DNA of 64,000 nt from Zingiber officinale (Eukaryota; Streptophyta; Magnoliopsida; Zingiberales; Zingiberaceae): the NCBI RefSeq assembly GCF_018446385.1, contig NC_055988.1, positions 165,304,209 to 165,368,208 on the forward strand, read 5' to 3'. The notes below the pieces were generated by a model. That model was not told the origin of the DNA. It searched no databases and was given only the letters and a program-made list of their open reading frames with translations. The position numbers and the translations under genes were made by a program. How positions within the stretch are numbered: position 1 is the first letter of the stretch; every line of letters begins with the position of its first letter. Shown here one piece after another: positions 12,273 through 24,099 of the stretch.

Positions 12273-15200
12273 CTACATGAAGGAACGCATCCTTGGTCTC
12301 ACAATGGATTGAGCTCCATCCACAAAGATGGTGGTGCCAGTCATGTATCGCGAGTCATCTCCCACCAAGTACATCACCGTGGAAGCAAGGTCATTCTTCG
12401 GATCGAGCCATCTCAACAGTGGCATTACATCTGCAGTAGACTTCTCGGCCTTGTCTTTCCCAACTGAACGAGGGTACTCATCGTCCAAGTGCAAACCGCG
12501 CGCAACAGCATTGACCCGGATATTGTATTTGCCAACCTCTAAGGCTGATAACTGTAGTGAGATAGATTTAGGAAAAGAAAAACAGAAATAGGAACGAAGA
12601 CTTTCAGTTTATCCAATTCTTATGTTTGGAGCATATATCACATTTATCACTAGAATATTCAATAGTCATGCACTTGGTTGACAATACAAGCTTCATATGC
12701 ATTGTACTCTAACAACCATACCCTTCAACACTTCCCAATCTCCTTCCAACCTCCTGTACTACTTTCTAACCTCTTACTACTACAAAGTTATAAAACCATG
12801 AGCTGAGTTCATTGCTTGTTTCCATATCAGTTAGTCACGTCGAAGTCATCAAAGGGATAACATTGGTTGCTTCACTTTAACTGATTGCACAACATGAATC
12901 ATTAAAAGTATTTTGTACAAATTCTCTTGTTCTTATGCCTTATAAAGGACATAAACAAACATGTGTGATACATTGAACAAGATTATAAGTCATAATTCGT
13001 ATAAGTTGAGATGAGTGTTATGATGAAAACAATTTCATGTTTTTCATGGTAAATACTCAGTTTCAAAGTTGTTCATCTTGATAAATGTTGCACTTTGAGA
13101 AGAATGTGGAGCTAAAATATACTTACTCGAACCAATTGTTGCACTGCAGCCAAGCTTGAGCCATAGGCAGCAGCACCTGGATACAAGCCTCTTTCTGCCC
13201 CGAGGATCTGGGATATGAAAACAATAGATCCACCTGCTTTCTGATCCCGCATCAGCTTTGCGACTGCTTTTTGTAGAAACCATGGTGCCATAAAATTAAT
13301 TACGACCGTCTTTTTAAATTCCTGTTCAGTCACATGTAGATATTCTTGCATTTTCCCTGTTCAAAGAGGAAGAATGCATATTTAGCTACAAAAAAGCTCA
13401 TCTAGTGATCAACCAAAAACAAACCAAACAATAGCTGAAAGTACCCAAAAGAATGAACTTGAGTGGCATCAAGACATCAATTAAAGATAAGAATATTTGT
13501 GTAGGGTTCTAAAATAGGATTTCAGCAAACATTTTTTTATTTCATTTGGCTAAAAGAATTTAATGGGTAGATTTGGTTAAAGATTGTGTTGATTTCACAA
13601 AGTAAAGATCTGATATAGTTACACCTTAGTTTTTTCTCACACAATAAGTTCCTAGGTTAGCTAAGAAAAGTTATATTAGGTGACTGAGTTACTATTGCCT
13701 TCCACTTAAGCTTTTGGGGTAGTGGTTGGGCGCCTTATGAGAGAACTTGCCCATTCTGGCCCAAAATAATTCAATCCAAGCAAAAGAGTAGGCCACTCAT
13801 CTATGCTTATACACACTCTTAATTAACTCACAACTCGACATGTAAGACTTACGTATATTGCTGCCTAAAATTGGTGTAGAGGACATATGCAAGTGTAGTA
13901 TTCAACAGTTTGTTCAATTTTCCTCTTTCATTGTTGTTCAGTTCATAGATCTATGTAGGAATGTGACTAAGATTGATAAATTTACCTACAACCTACACTA
14001 CTAAATTCATCAAAGTAAGCAAGATGAGGATTTTCAAACATCAAGAAAACAAAAAAAATTACAATTTACCAAAGGATGCACTCAAGTTTCTTGAGTGCCC
14101 AAAGGGCGTGCCACATTTTGGATTTTATCAAAGGTTGCCTATGTTTGACCCATTTCAGATCTGATACTGCCCAAGCCATTAGCGGACCGACTAGTTAACT
14201 TGAAGTGACTTTAGTTGACTAGACACGGCTAAACATATAAAAGAATTTGATAGATATAGAGAGCTGAAAATCAAGAAAAATGAATATGGACAAACTGAGG
14301 GGAACCTCAGGAGTGCAAGGGTGCCAATCTAAAACGAATCCTAGTTTTTTAGTGTCATCTAACATTTTTATGTTTTTAGCAAAGAGTGTTTGATAACCCT
14401 ATAGGGTTTATAATATATAAAATGAGAATAACAAATAGACTCGAGAGAACCCAAGAGTGCAATAATACTCATTTGCCATGGGCTCGAGACCTCTTGTGCC
14501 ATCAAACACTTTTGACCAAAAGTTTAACAACCCAATATAATTCAAAATCTAGAAAAATGAAAATAAACAAACTTAGGGGAACTCCAAGAGTGCAAAAATG
14601 CCCAGGTTGTCTCTTTGAGATGATGAAGAGTCTTGGGTACAGATTTCCTTATACTCATATCTCTTATGGATTAAATGATTTTTTATGTGCAGTGAATTAC
14701 AACTAAGTTATCATTTTCTCCAGATAAAACAATGATTAGTTCTCTATCTTCAATGCTCAAGCCAAGATGACTTTTGGAGCATTTTCTATGATAGAATGCA
14801 TTTCAACTACACGCTCTATTTTAGGTTTTCCAAGAAAAAAGTTATATCCTAAAGTTTCATTCCAATAAACTTACACACTTACAATTGACTTGAATTTTAA
14901 AATCATAAAATTGGTTTAAAACTTACTTAAAACTTATGGTAGAAACAAGACACTTATAATAGTTTCTCACACATCAGAAATTTCATGGTATAAAAAGAGT
15001 GAAAAGGAACATGATATAAAAAGATTCACAATTGTTTTCCATCAATACAAGAGCATTTACTTACCTTCATAGGAATAACAGTTGACAAAGGCATCCAGCT
15101 TTCCCAAAATCTTCCACGCAGTACCCACTGCCTTATCAAAGTTATCCTCATGATCTTCGTCTACATTTAAACCAACCACTTTGACATAAGTGGGTTCATT

Positions 15201-18200
15201 TAAGGATATCATTATATCCTCTGCCATTGTTTGCAATTGACTCTCATTACCCAGCAAAACCAAGCTATTGTCACAGAGCAACAAGTAGGATCAGAAGACA
15301 TTATTAAGCAGCAAAGTTAGGACTTGAGAAAAATAATCAAGTAGACTTTCTTTACAAAGACTCACCACAAAAAAATTGTCATTTAGCGACGGACTTAGAG
15401 ACGGAATTATCGTTCCATCTCTAATATAGAGATGGAATTATACTTCCGCCTCTAATTAGAGGCGGAACTATATTTCCATCTCTATTTTGGCCTTTTAGAA
15501 TTAAAAAATAAATTAATCAGTAAAGGTTAGCGACGGAAATAAATTATCCGTCTCTAAATAGAGATGGACATTTTAATTCCGTCTCTAACTAGAGATGGAA
15601 TATTTATTCCGTCGCTAATTAGAGACAGAATTAAACGTCCATCGCTAATTAGACATGTGGCCAACAGGATGAGAACTCCGCGATATGACCTAAATCGTGA
15701 TATTAGCGAATAGTTCCGTCGCTAAGAAGAGACGGAACTATTACTTCTGTAGCTAATTAGAGACGGACCTCTTAGTTCTGTTGCTAATATTGCGATTTAG
15801 GGCATATCGTGCCTCCGTCTTCCTCTCCACCGCTCGTGTTTGTGAAACCCTTTAGCGACCGTATCCTCCAGCATGCTCTCTTTAGTGACCTTCCCATCTC
15901 CGACATCCGTCTCCTTCGGCGTCCTCTCCTCCGGTGACCTTCCCACCTATCGGCATGATTTCTCTTTTCCTCTTCGATCTCCATTTTACCAATTAAACCC
16001 TAATGGCGGCAATCTTGGTCGGCTGCAACCTCGTGGCCACGACTTGCTTGGCCCCGAGCTCATGGCGGCGACCTCCGCCGGCCTGAACCTTTGGCGGCCC
16101 TAACCTTAGCTGGCCCCAGGCTTGGCCGACCCCAAGGTTGCGGCAGGGAGCTTGGGTGGCCCTGAGCCGTGTCAGTGACTCTGGCCGGCCTTGAGATCAT
16201 GGCAACGTGCTTGGGCCAACTCAGGACTCTCTGCCGCTTCATCTTGGCCAGCGCTGCCACTGGATTGGCCGACCCTCTTGGCCACCCTTAGCTGACGACC
16301 AAGAATTTGTCGTTTCTAGGTTGTAGAATTATATTCTGGTTGATTTTAATCTAGTTTATCAAGTTGTAAAATTTTAATCTAGTATCATTGCTTTGAAAGG
16401 ACAACTTCTTAATTGTATACCCAATTTTTTGTATTCATGGTATGGTTTGTGAATACATTGAATCATGTGTGTAGTACCTCTATTGTATTAATTGCATACT
16501 TACTAAATAATCAATCTTATGTTTATTAGGATATAATGTACATGAACAAAGATTAGATGTACAATAGATTGGAAAATGAATTTATCCGAAATGAATATTT
16601 TGCTAGAGTTGAGAAGTTTGTGAACTTTGCAAAGAGTCATCTAGAATGTATGGATGGTGCCACGTTACGATGTCCGTGTAATCATTCCAAATGTAGAAAG
16701 AAAACTTTTCGTGATGAGGATACTGTAAAAGTACATCTTTGTAAAAAAGGATTTCTTCCAAATTACTACAACTGGTATTGTCATGGAGAGCCTTATTTGT
16801 CTCACCATATTGGAACTTCGGTTGCTTCTTCATCTGGCACAACTCCTTTAGGGGAATCATTATTTAATGGGAATGCAATGCAATCAATGATTTATGACGC
16901 TATGAATGTTATTGATCATTCAAATATAGATGAAAAATCAACAATTGAAGTTCAGCAAATGTATGACATGTTAGCTAGTGAAAGAGAAGTGTGGGAAGGG
17001 ATTCCGTCTGGTTATTCCCAATTATTAACTAGTGCAAGGTTATTGAATATTAAGGAAGAGCATCATTTTTCAGAAAGATGTTATAATAACATATATCAAT
17101 TGATGTCTGAGTTACTTCCAGCTAATAATATAATGCCTTATAGTTTCTACAATACAAAAAAATTGGTGAGAGGTTTAGGTTTGTCTGTAGAGAAGATTGA
17201 TTGTCGCATTAACAATTGTATGATATTTGGGAAAGAATACAGTGAATTGATTGAATGTAGAATTTGTACTCATCCTTGTTATAAGCATAGTAGTCGCATA
17301 TAAGAGAAGAAAAAGAAAAAGAGTGCATGGAAAATTATGTATTATTTGTCGTTAATTGCTAGACTCCAACGCTTGTACGTATCTACTGCAACAGTAAACT
17401 ACATGAGATGACATCATGAGCATGTGTACAAAGAAGGTACAATGTGCCATCCTTGTGACTCCCCTGCATGGAAACATCTTGATACAACATTTTCCTCATT
17501 TGCAATGGAACCACGAAATGTGAGACTGAGACTTCTGGCAAATGGATTTCAACCATTTGGTCAGTCGGGATAGCAATATTAATCTTGGCAAATTATATTA
17601 ACACCTTACAACTTACCGCCATGGATGTGTATGAAAAATGAATTCATGTTCCTTACTGTGCTTATTCCAGGGTCAACTAATCCGAAAGAGAAGATAGATA
17701 TTTTCTTGCAATCTCTGATTGTCGAGTTGAATGAATTATGGAATGTAGGGTCAGTAACTTATGATGTTGTAAGCAAAACTAATTTTAGATTACATGCTAC
17801 ATTATTATGCACAATTAGTGATTTTCCAGCATACTCAATATTGTCGGGATGGAGCACGGTTGGTAAATTAACATGCCCACACTGTATAACAGAGTATGAT
17901 GTATTTTCATTACCCTACAATGGGAAGGTATCTTGGTTTGATAATCATCATAAATTTTTATTAGTTGGTCATCCTTTCAGGCGAAATAAAAAAATGTCAT
18001 TAAGAATGTTATAGTCAAAAAACTTCCTCTAACAATCAAGTCAGGTGAAGAAATCCTTGACCAAATAGACAGCTATGATTTTCTACTAATATCTGAGACT
18101 AATTCTGATAAGATAAATAAATACATCGTTAGACAGTGCAAGTGTGGTTGAAAGAAAAGGAGTATTTTTTTTAGAGCTGTCATACGTTGAGAAAAATTTC

Positions 18201-21200
18201 TTTGATAATATTTTTATGATGAATGTGCATGGAAGAACTAAAACACTACAAAATCATGTGAGGAATTAAAAGAACAGAGTTGCATCAGGATGAAACAACC
18301 AATAAATTCCCAAAGCCTTGTTATACATTGGACAAAAATTGTAAGCAAGCTTTATATAATTGGTTTAAAGAAATCATGGCTCGATGCGTGGATATGAACA
18401 GGCTAAAGATGTTTGGAATGAAGAGTCATGAGACTCATGACTGTCATGTATTCATACAAAGACTTATTCCAGTAGTTTTTCATGACTTATTTCCTCAAAA
18501 TGTTTGGCAAGCACTCATAGAATTGAGTTTATATTTTATAGATTTGACAGCGAGATGTATTATGATGGATGATATGCTTCGACTAAACATTCCTATCATA
18601 CTATATAAGCTAGAGCACATTTTTCCACCCAGTTATTTTGATTCAATGGAACATCTACCATTATATTTAGCATACGAGGCACAAATAGCTAGTCCTGCAG
18701 TACAGATGGATGTATCCATTCAAACGATTTTTAAGGAAATTAAAGAATAATATTCATAACAAAGCAAGAGTTGAGGGGTCAATCTATAATACTTATCTGG
18801 TTAAAGAAACATCCTCTTTCTGCTCCTATTATTTTGTTGATAATGTGAAAACCAGACATCGCAAGTGTCATAGAAATTCTGATGATACTCAGCCAATAGA
18901 TCAATCTATGCTTTCTATTTTCAAGTTTCCTAGCAAGCCAATGAGAGCATTTGTTTCTAGATGGTTAACTCAACAAGAATACCATGCTGTACGGACATAC
19001 ATATTCTTAAACTATGATGAAATCAAACCCTACATAAAGTAAGTTGACTTCTTTAATCAAGCATTTATCCAATTTAAGTTGTTTTTCGAAAATCCCAATT
19101 TTTTTAAAATTACCTTATTTTTTAGTTTGTATGAACAACAACTACAAGTACAAAATCCATCAATTCATGTAAGTGAGATAGCTGAAAAGTTAAAGACGGA
19201 ATTTGCATTATGGTTTCAAATCTATGTAAGTTAGAGGATAATTTTAATTTCTTACATTCATATTAAATTATCAGAGGCTTATTTTATATCATAACTATTG
19301 TTATAGGTGTTCGATCGGAGAATATCTAATGTGCAAGATTCCAGGATAATCAATCTTGCATTTGGACCTCTTCGTAAGATAATAGTGTACTCTGGCTACT
19401 ATGTTAATGGCTTTAAATTTCACGTGACACAACGAGATTCACGCACACTAACTTTCAATTCGGTTGTTTGTGTGAAAGGATCTATCAACAATAATAATTA
19501 TGAGTTTGATTATTATGGGAGATTTGAAGAAATCATAGATGTTGAATATCATGCCTTACCCATCAAAAGATATGTGTTATTTAAATGTTCTTGGTATGAT
19601 CCGACTCCAAAAACAGGTACCAGAATACATCCAAACTATAAGTTAGTTGAGGTAAATGCAAACAAAAGCTTCAACAAGTATGAACCTTTCATTTTCACGG
19701 TACAAGCAGGGCAGATTTTCTATCTTGAATATCCCACGAAGAGGAGAGGACCTAGTGAATGGTTAGCAGTTTGTCGAACAAAGTCTCGCTCTACCATAGA
19801 AATGTCGAACTCTATCGCAACCCAAAACCATGATGTATTTTAAAATGATGGAGATACATACAGTAGATTCTCATATTCAATCAACATCTCAATTACTTGT
19901 AGATGTTAATATACCTTATGAGGAGATAGATGATGGAGAGATGTTCAACAGTGAGAAGCTTATTGAACTAACAGAGTCTAGTGAGAAGGACCTACAAAAT
20001 GTTAATGTTAATGATTAAAATTCTTATATCTCACTAGTTATACTCTATTATTCATTAATGTTAAGGTAAATTTCTATTTTAGATCTAAATATTCCTGGTT
20101 ATATCACCAGTCTTACTCTATTAGTTATTATTATTTTTATGATTAAAACTAGTGTGCATGCGTATGTGTTATAATGTAATTGTGCAGATATAGACATGTC
20201 TGACGCTGGTGGTGAGATTGTTCTGCAGATTATCGGAGGTTGGTAAACATTGGTGTTATTAGTAATATTCACTGCATCTATTTTTTTAAATATTTCTAAT
20301 ATTTTTATTAGTTAAATGCAGTTTTACCCCAAATGGTCATAGAGTAGCTGCCTACATCACATCCAAATTTAAAGAGCGACTTAGCCTTGTTGGTACTACA
20401 TGGAAGCGGGTAGACCAGGAAATGAAGCAATTTTATTACGATGAATTTTTCGTAAGTAATTTTAATTATAATGATTTTTTATGTTTTTTATAATAATTTG
20501 TGAACAAATTATAGCAGAAAAGATATACTCGGGAGATAGGGCATGAGACGGAATTTTATGACACCTGGAACGCAACTTGTGCCAAACTCTACAAAGACAT
20601 GCTATACAAATAGGGCTGTAAATGAACCAAGCGTTCGTGAACAAGCTTGGTATTCGGATTGGTAAGAGCTTGTTTATGTTCGTTCAATATACACAAAATT
20701 AATTAAACAAACAAACTTGAACAGCTCGTTAAACTAAACAAACAAGCTTGAACGCATATGTGTTCAGCTCGTTAACATTCGTAAATAACGTTCGTGAGCA
20801 ATGTTCACAAACTATATTCATTAACAAAACTCTTTTCAATATGCTAAATAAATAATAAAATAAAATAAAATAAATAAATAAGTTTAAATTATCAAGCTTA
20901 ATGACCAATCAAACAACTAAAAGTTTCAAACAATCAAACAAGCTTGAATTGAGAGCTTGATAACATCTAAACGAACTAAGCTCGAACCAAGCTCAAGCCA
21001 AGTTTCAAACAAGCTTAAGCTCGTAAAAAATAAACCAAGTCAAGCATGAACAATCATTTCAAAAGCTTAGTTCATTTTCAGCTCAGCTCGGTTACCTTAT
21101 CAAACAAGCTTGAATACCCCAAAGCTCGGCTTGGCTTGTTTCGTTTACAGCTCTATATACAAAGCAAGACAAAAAGGAATAAAACAATCATATGCACCTG

Positions 21201-23728
21201 AGAACATTTGGGATGTATGGCGAGCCATCTGGGCTGTAGACAGATGGCAGGAAAATGTAATGATAGCTCGGGCCAATAGAAAGAGTAAGCTGGCTAGCCC
21301 TAGTACCGGAGCGACAAAGCATATCGTTGGATCCCGATCGATCGTCGAGCATGCCTTAGATTTGGTGAGTTTACAATTAATAAATTCTATAAGAATTTTA
21401 TACTTAGATTATAAATGAATTCTAATACCAGGGAAATATTTACATTCTTTAATAATCAGGAACAAGAGCTACAGCGACCTCCTATTTGTTGGGAGATATT
21501 TACCAAGACATACAAGTCAAAAGATGACACATTTATAGATAGTCGATGTCGGCACTAGACGTCAGAATATACACTTGAATATATTTAAATATTAAAAATG
21601 ATTACCTATCATTTTAATAAATATCTAATAAATTTTTTTAATGTAAATAGGAACAAAATGCTGCTAGGGTTGCATAGACGTCTAAACCCAGTTTAGAGGG
21701 AGGTGAGGAGCAGACTTTATCCACTGACTAGATAAATGAAATTTATTATGATGTGGTCGGTGGAAGGAAAAAGACCTCCACCCTTTATGGTCTTAGCCCC
21801 AGGTGAGAGTCGTATATGATTTGGAGATGGCTCCTAGGGCCAAAGGTTGTCCCAGCACATCATCTAGCGCATCCGGATCATCTGCTAGAGTAGATGCATT
21901 AGAGCAAGAAAACACATATTTGAAAACCCGACTCTCGAGCTAGGAGAGAGAATTTCAAGTAGAGCGGCAAGCCCGAATGGATCTTGCGCAAATTGGGCGA
22001 GATATGTAGGCCTTCTTGGCTCAGATGAGTGCAACGCCGCATCGTGTTGCCTCTCAGGAGACTCAGGACCCTAATAACCCTCAGGACCCCGATAACCCCC
22101 CTATCAGTAGATTGCCATAGGTGTCTTGACGTTTGTTATTTTTTTTTTTTTGCTCCCTAATGAAACCATCTCTAACGCAGCATTATATCTTTTTAGGAAC
22201 TTTGATATCTATTTTATACAACACCATCATATATCCAAACTAACATTCAGGTATGTATAATAATATCATATTATTAAATTTAATATGTTATTCATAATTG
22301 TGTATTAGTTATTTCTTTGTTTTATTAATAATCTATCATATTAAAATTTCTGCAGGATTGATTATTACTCGTTAGTTTTGGATTAGATTTTCTTTGCTAG
22401 GAGGTATTGTATTGTGTTTTTAAATGTTCAGATGGTGTAGTGCTTTACATTAAGATGTTGTTGGTGATGTTTGGATATTTACTTTTGTTGTTTGTTTGGA
22501 TATTTAGTTTTAGTTTTCTGCTTAGATTATTGTTATTAGAGATGTAGTATTATGCTTATGGTTGGATATTTATATTCAGATGTTATTTTATTGTGTTTGT
22601 TTAATTGTGAATATATTATACTGTTTGAAAACCATCGTATGTGATGGGTTATATTGATATGAAATGTAAACAGGGATGAATGTAGAAACAGATTGTGTCT
22701 GTTGAAAGTTCCTACAATTAGCTACGGAATATTAATATTCCGTCACTACTTTGTTCCAGAATTTACCCAAAAGCACGCTATTTTGCGACGGTATTTATTT
22801 TTTCATCACTATCTAAAGACGGAATTTAAATTTCTGTCGCTACTTTTGTCTCATAAATTACTTGAATCACAATATCTTGCGACGAAATAGAAAATTCCAT
22901 CACTAATCTAGCAAACACATAATTTGTAAACAAAATACATTGCGACTAAATATTTAAAAAAACATCTCTAGTTAGCAACGGGTTATTAAGGTTCCGTCGC
23001 TAAAACCAAACTAACACCGTTAACATATATAGCGACGGTTATAATATTCTGTCCCTAAGAGATGGTATTTATGTTCCGTCTCTAATTAGAGACACAATTT
23101 AAAATTCCGTCTCTAAATATAATCAGCGACAAAAACCGTAGCTATACTAATAATCTGTCAATATTCAGTTGCTAATCTAGTTTTGTGACAAAAAATTCCT
23201 GTCTCTAATGTTATATTTTTTTGTAGTGGCTGTTGGAGGTCATTTGTCCTTTGGGTAAAGCACACCACGCAACATGAAATCCCAAAAATTATAGAAACCG
23301 GTGGAGTGAGCTTTAAATCAATGATAAATGATCCAAAACACCAGCAACATTCTCGGGGTTGGAAATACGCAAAACCAAGATAAAACACCAGAATAACTAC
23401 GTTCCGACCCCTCCAAAATCCTTTCTTTTTCTTCAACTACAGCTTTCGGAAACCCCTTTGTTCAATTCCAAGCTGGCGAAGTTTCCCCATTCGGCCTGAT
23501 GTAACTTCTCCAAGCAGTCCATCAGGCATCGACAAAATGTACCACGAACCCTAAGGTCCCTGATGCACAGGTCCCAACGGCGTACACGAAAAATCGAAGC
23601 GAGTGCCGATCGAAGAAGCAGAGAAGAAATGCGTACCTGCAGCCGGATTTGGCCAAGTGATAGGCGACGCCCATGGAGATGTCGTCTCCGTTGGAGGCCA
23701 AGAGCACCCGCTTCCCGGAACCCTCCAT
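12273..23728 (-). CDS. SDR-family (enoyl-reductase-like) oxidoreductase, 4 recognisable exons
   Basis: Minus-strand exons: 23637-23728 (start ATG), 15065-15264, 13127-13356 and 12273-12536 (stop). Junctions are GT-AG and the joined length is divisible by three, about 261 residues. Exon 1 carries a Rossmann-type start ([18 protein letters not shown]) more like the enoyl-reductase variant than classic TGxxxGIG. Exon 2 has the [12 protein letters not shown] strand. Exon 3 has the Asn (VINFMAPW), the Ser (IVFISQILG) and the Tyr. Exon 4 has [16 protein letters not shown] and the C-terminal [20 protein letters not shown]. The catalytic YxxxK reads YGSSL, so the usual Lys is Leu. Joining exons 3 and 4 leaves about 5 residues fewer than I expect from relatives before VGKYNIRV, so a microexon may be missed or the site has decayed. 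Substrate unknown. Intron 1 (15265-23636) contains a CACTA transposon. Confidence 0.8.
13357..15064 (-). other. SDR intron 2 with diverged internal repeats
   Basis: A non-coding 1.7-kb intron. A ~65-bp unit with 'aaaatgaa..aacaaact-aggggaac' and 'gagtgcaa' recurs at about 14267-14331, 14415-14475 and 14543-14606, suggesting an old local duplication. No gene in it is supported. Confidence 0.5.
15380..15790. repeat. Left subterminal repeats of CACTA element
   Basis: About a dozen copies of (T)AGCGACGGA / AGAGACGGAA and complements (TTCCGTCTCTA) occur in both orientations. In this superfamily such repeats bind the TnpA-like protein. Confidence 0.85.
15791..16330 (+). other. GC-rich 5' segment of CACTA element
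   Basis: A stretch of much higher GC than its surroundings, with GGCC-rich imperfect repeats (for example 'ttggccgaccc', 'ctggccggcc'), lies between the subterminal repeats and the transposase. There is no continuous convincing frame. It may be the element's leader or captured host sequence; I cannot tell which. Confidence 0.4.
16557..19843 (+). pseudogene. CACTA TNP2-type transposase remnant
   Basis: The domain order is that of plant TNP2. A transposase-associated zinc-binding N-terminus is seen at 16600-16800 ([12 protein letters not shown], then CPCNHSKC, then [14 protein letters not shown]). The TNP2 core follows at 16950-18010 ([65 protein letters not shown]). A DUF4218-like block is at 18400-19040 ([42 protein letters not shown]). 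A DUF4216-like block is at 19307-19843 ([23 protein letters not shown]). Stops and frameshifts, for example at 17301-17303, 17410 and 17570, break it. It would have cut and joined the element. Confidence 0.88.
20196..22120 (+). pseudogene. Second CACTA ORF, PF03004 (TnpA-like) remnant
   Basis: Exons with plausible GT-AG junctions: about 20196-20239, 20314-20452, 20517-20610 continued at 21164-21363, then 21460 to a stop at 21557-21559, and decayed frame to about 22120. Diagnostic blocks are [65 protein letters not shown] and a C-terminal coiled-coil-like stretch with [10 protein letters not shown]03004 proteins accompany TNP2 in plant CACTA elements and probably bind the subterminal repeats. 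The frame is interrupted by a 545-bp hAT-like insertion after codon AAA (20608-20610) and by stops. Confidence 0.75.
20611..21155. mobile_element. Non-autonomous hAT-like element with 8-bp TSD
   Basis: It begins TAGGGCTGTAAATGAAC and ends with the near-complement TTCGTTTACAGCTCTA, flanked by exact TATACAAA repeats (20603-20610, 21156-21163). An 8-bp TSD and ends starting TAGGG fit hAT. The interior is non-coding with many CAAGCTTG-type words. Removing it plus one TSD copy reconnects the transposon ORF in frame. Confidence 0.88.
22121..22720. other. 3' non-coding part of CACTA element
   Basis: AT-rich sequence after the second ORF and before the right subterminal repeats. It has T-rich runs and no gene. 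Confidence 0.5.
22725..23215. repeat. Right subterminal repeats of CACTA element
   Basis: Multiple copies of GCGACGGAA / TTCCGTCGCTA and AGAGACGGAATTT words match the left end in both orientations. The zone ends 13 bp before the terminus. Confidence 0.85.
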
Positions 23729-23800
23729 CCGATCCCGAATCGCAAAGAAGCGAGGAAGGAGGAGCCGGAGAATGATTCGGTAGGGCTGCAGAGCTGCTAC

Positions 23801-23808
23801 CTTTTATA
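23801..23808 (-). promoter_or_regulatory. Probable TATA box of SDR gene
   Basis: TATAAAAG on the minus strand lies 73 bp upstream of the chosen ATG (23728), which leaves room for a 40-45-nt 5' UTR. It is the only good TATA match close to exon 1. Confidence 0.6.
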
Positions 23809-24099
23809 GTGCGTGATGGTTGGTTACACCACAGCTGCTGACGGCGTCATTCTTTGTTTTTATTCTTGTCATGATCTGGACGTATCATCGCACGTGCGGT
23901 TGCTTCCTCTCTTATTATTCTACATAAATATTCCCATGCGGAGCACGGATTTTATTTAAAATATCATATAATAGAATTTGGCAAAATTTATTCAACCGGA
24001 TAATTAAATTTTCATAATACTTATTCAACTTTCATATTTATTAAAACACAGTTATCCATTGGGCACTAAACTTTCTTATCCATTCATGATAAAATATCT

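Larger units (their letters stand above)
15363..23228 (+). mobile_element. CACTA (En/Spm) DNA transposon in SDR intron 1
   Basis: It starts CACCACAAAAAAA and ends TTTTTTTGTAGTG, the inverted form of the CACTACAAAAA family end with one changed base at the left. The flanking 3 bp are ACT and GCT, a near-match TSD. Both subterminal zones are packed with short direct and inverted copies of TAGCGACGGAA and AGAGACGGAA. Internally it has a TNP2 transposase remnant and a second ORF of the PF03004 type, both on the plus strand, opposite to the host gene. Both genes are broken, so the element is immobile on its own. Confidence 0.92.

Noticed and set aside
15784..16260. Arg-rich or Pro-rich frames at the 5' end of the CACTA element
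   Set aside because: Short, in GC-rich repeat, no family match, inconsistent between strands.
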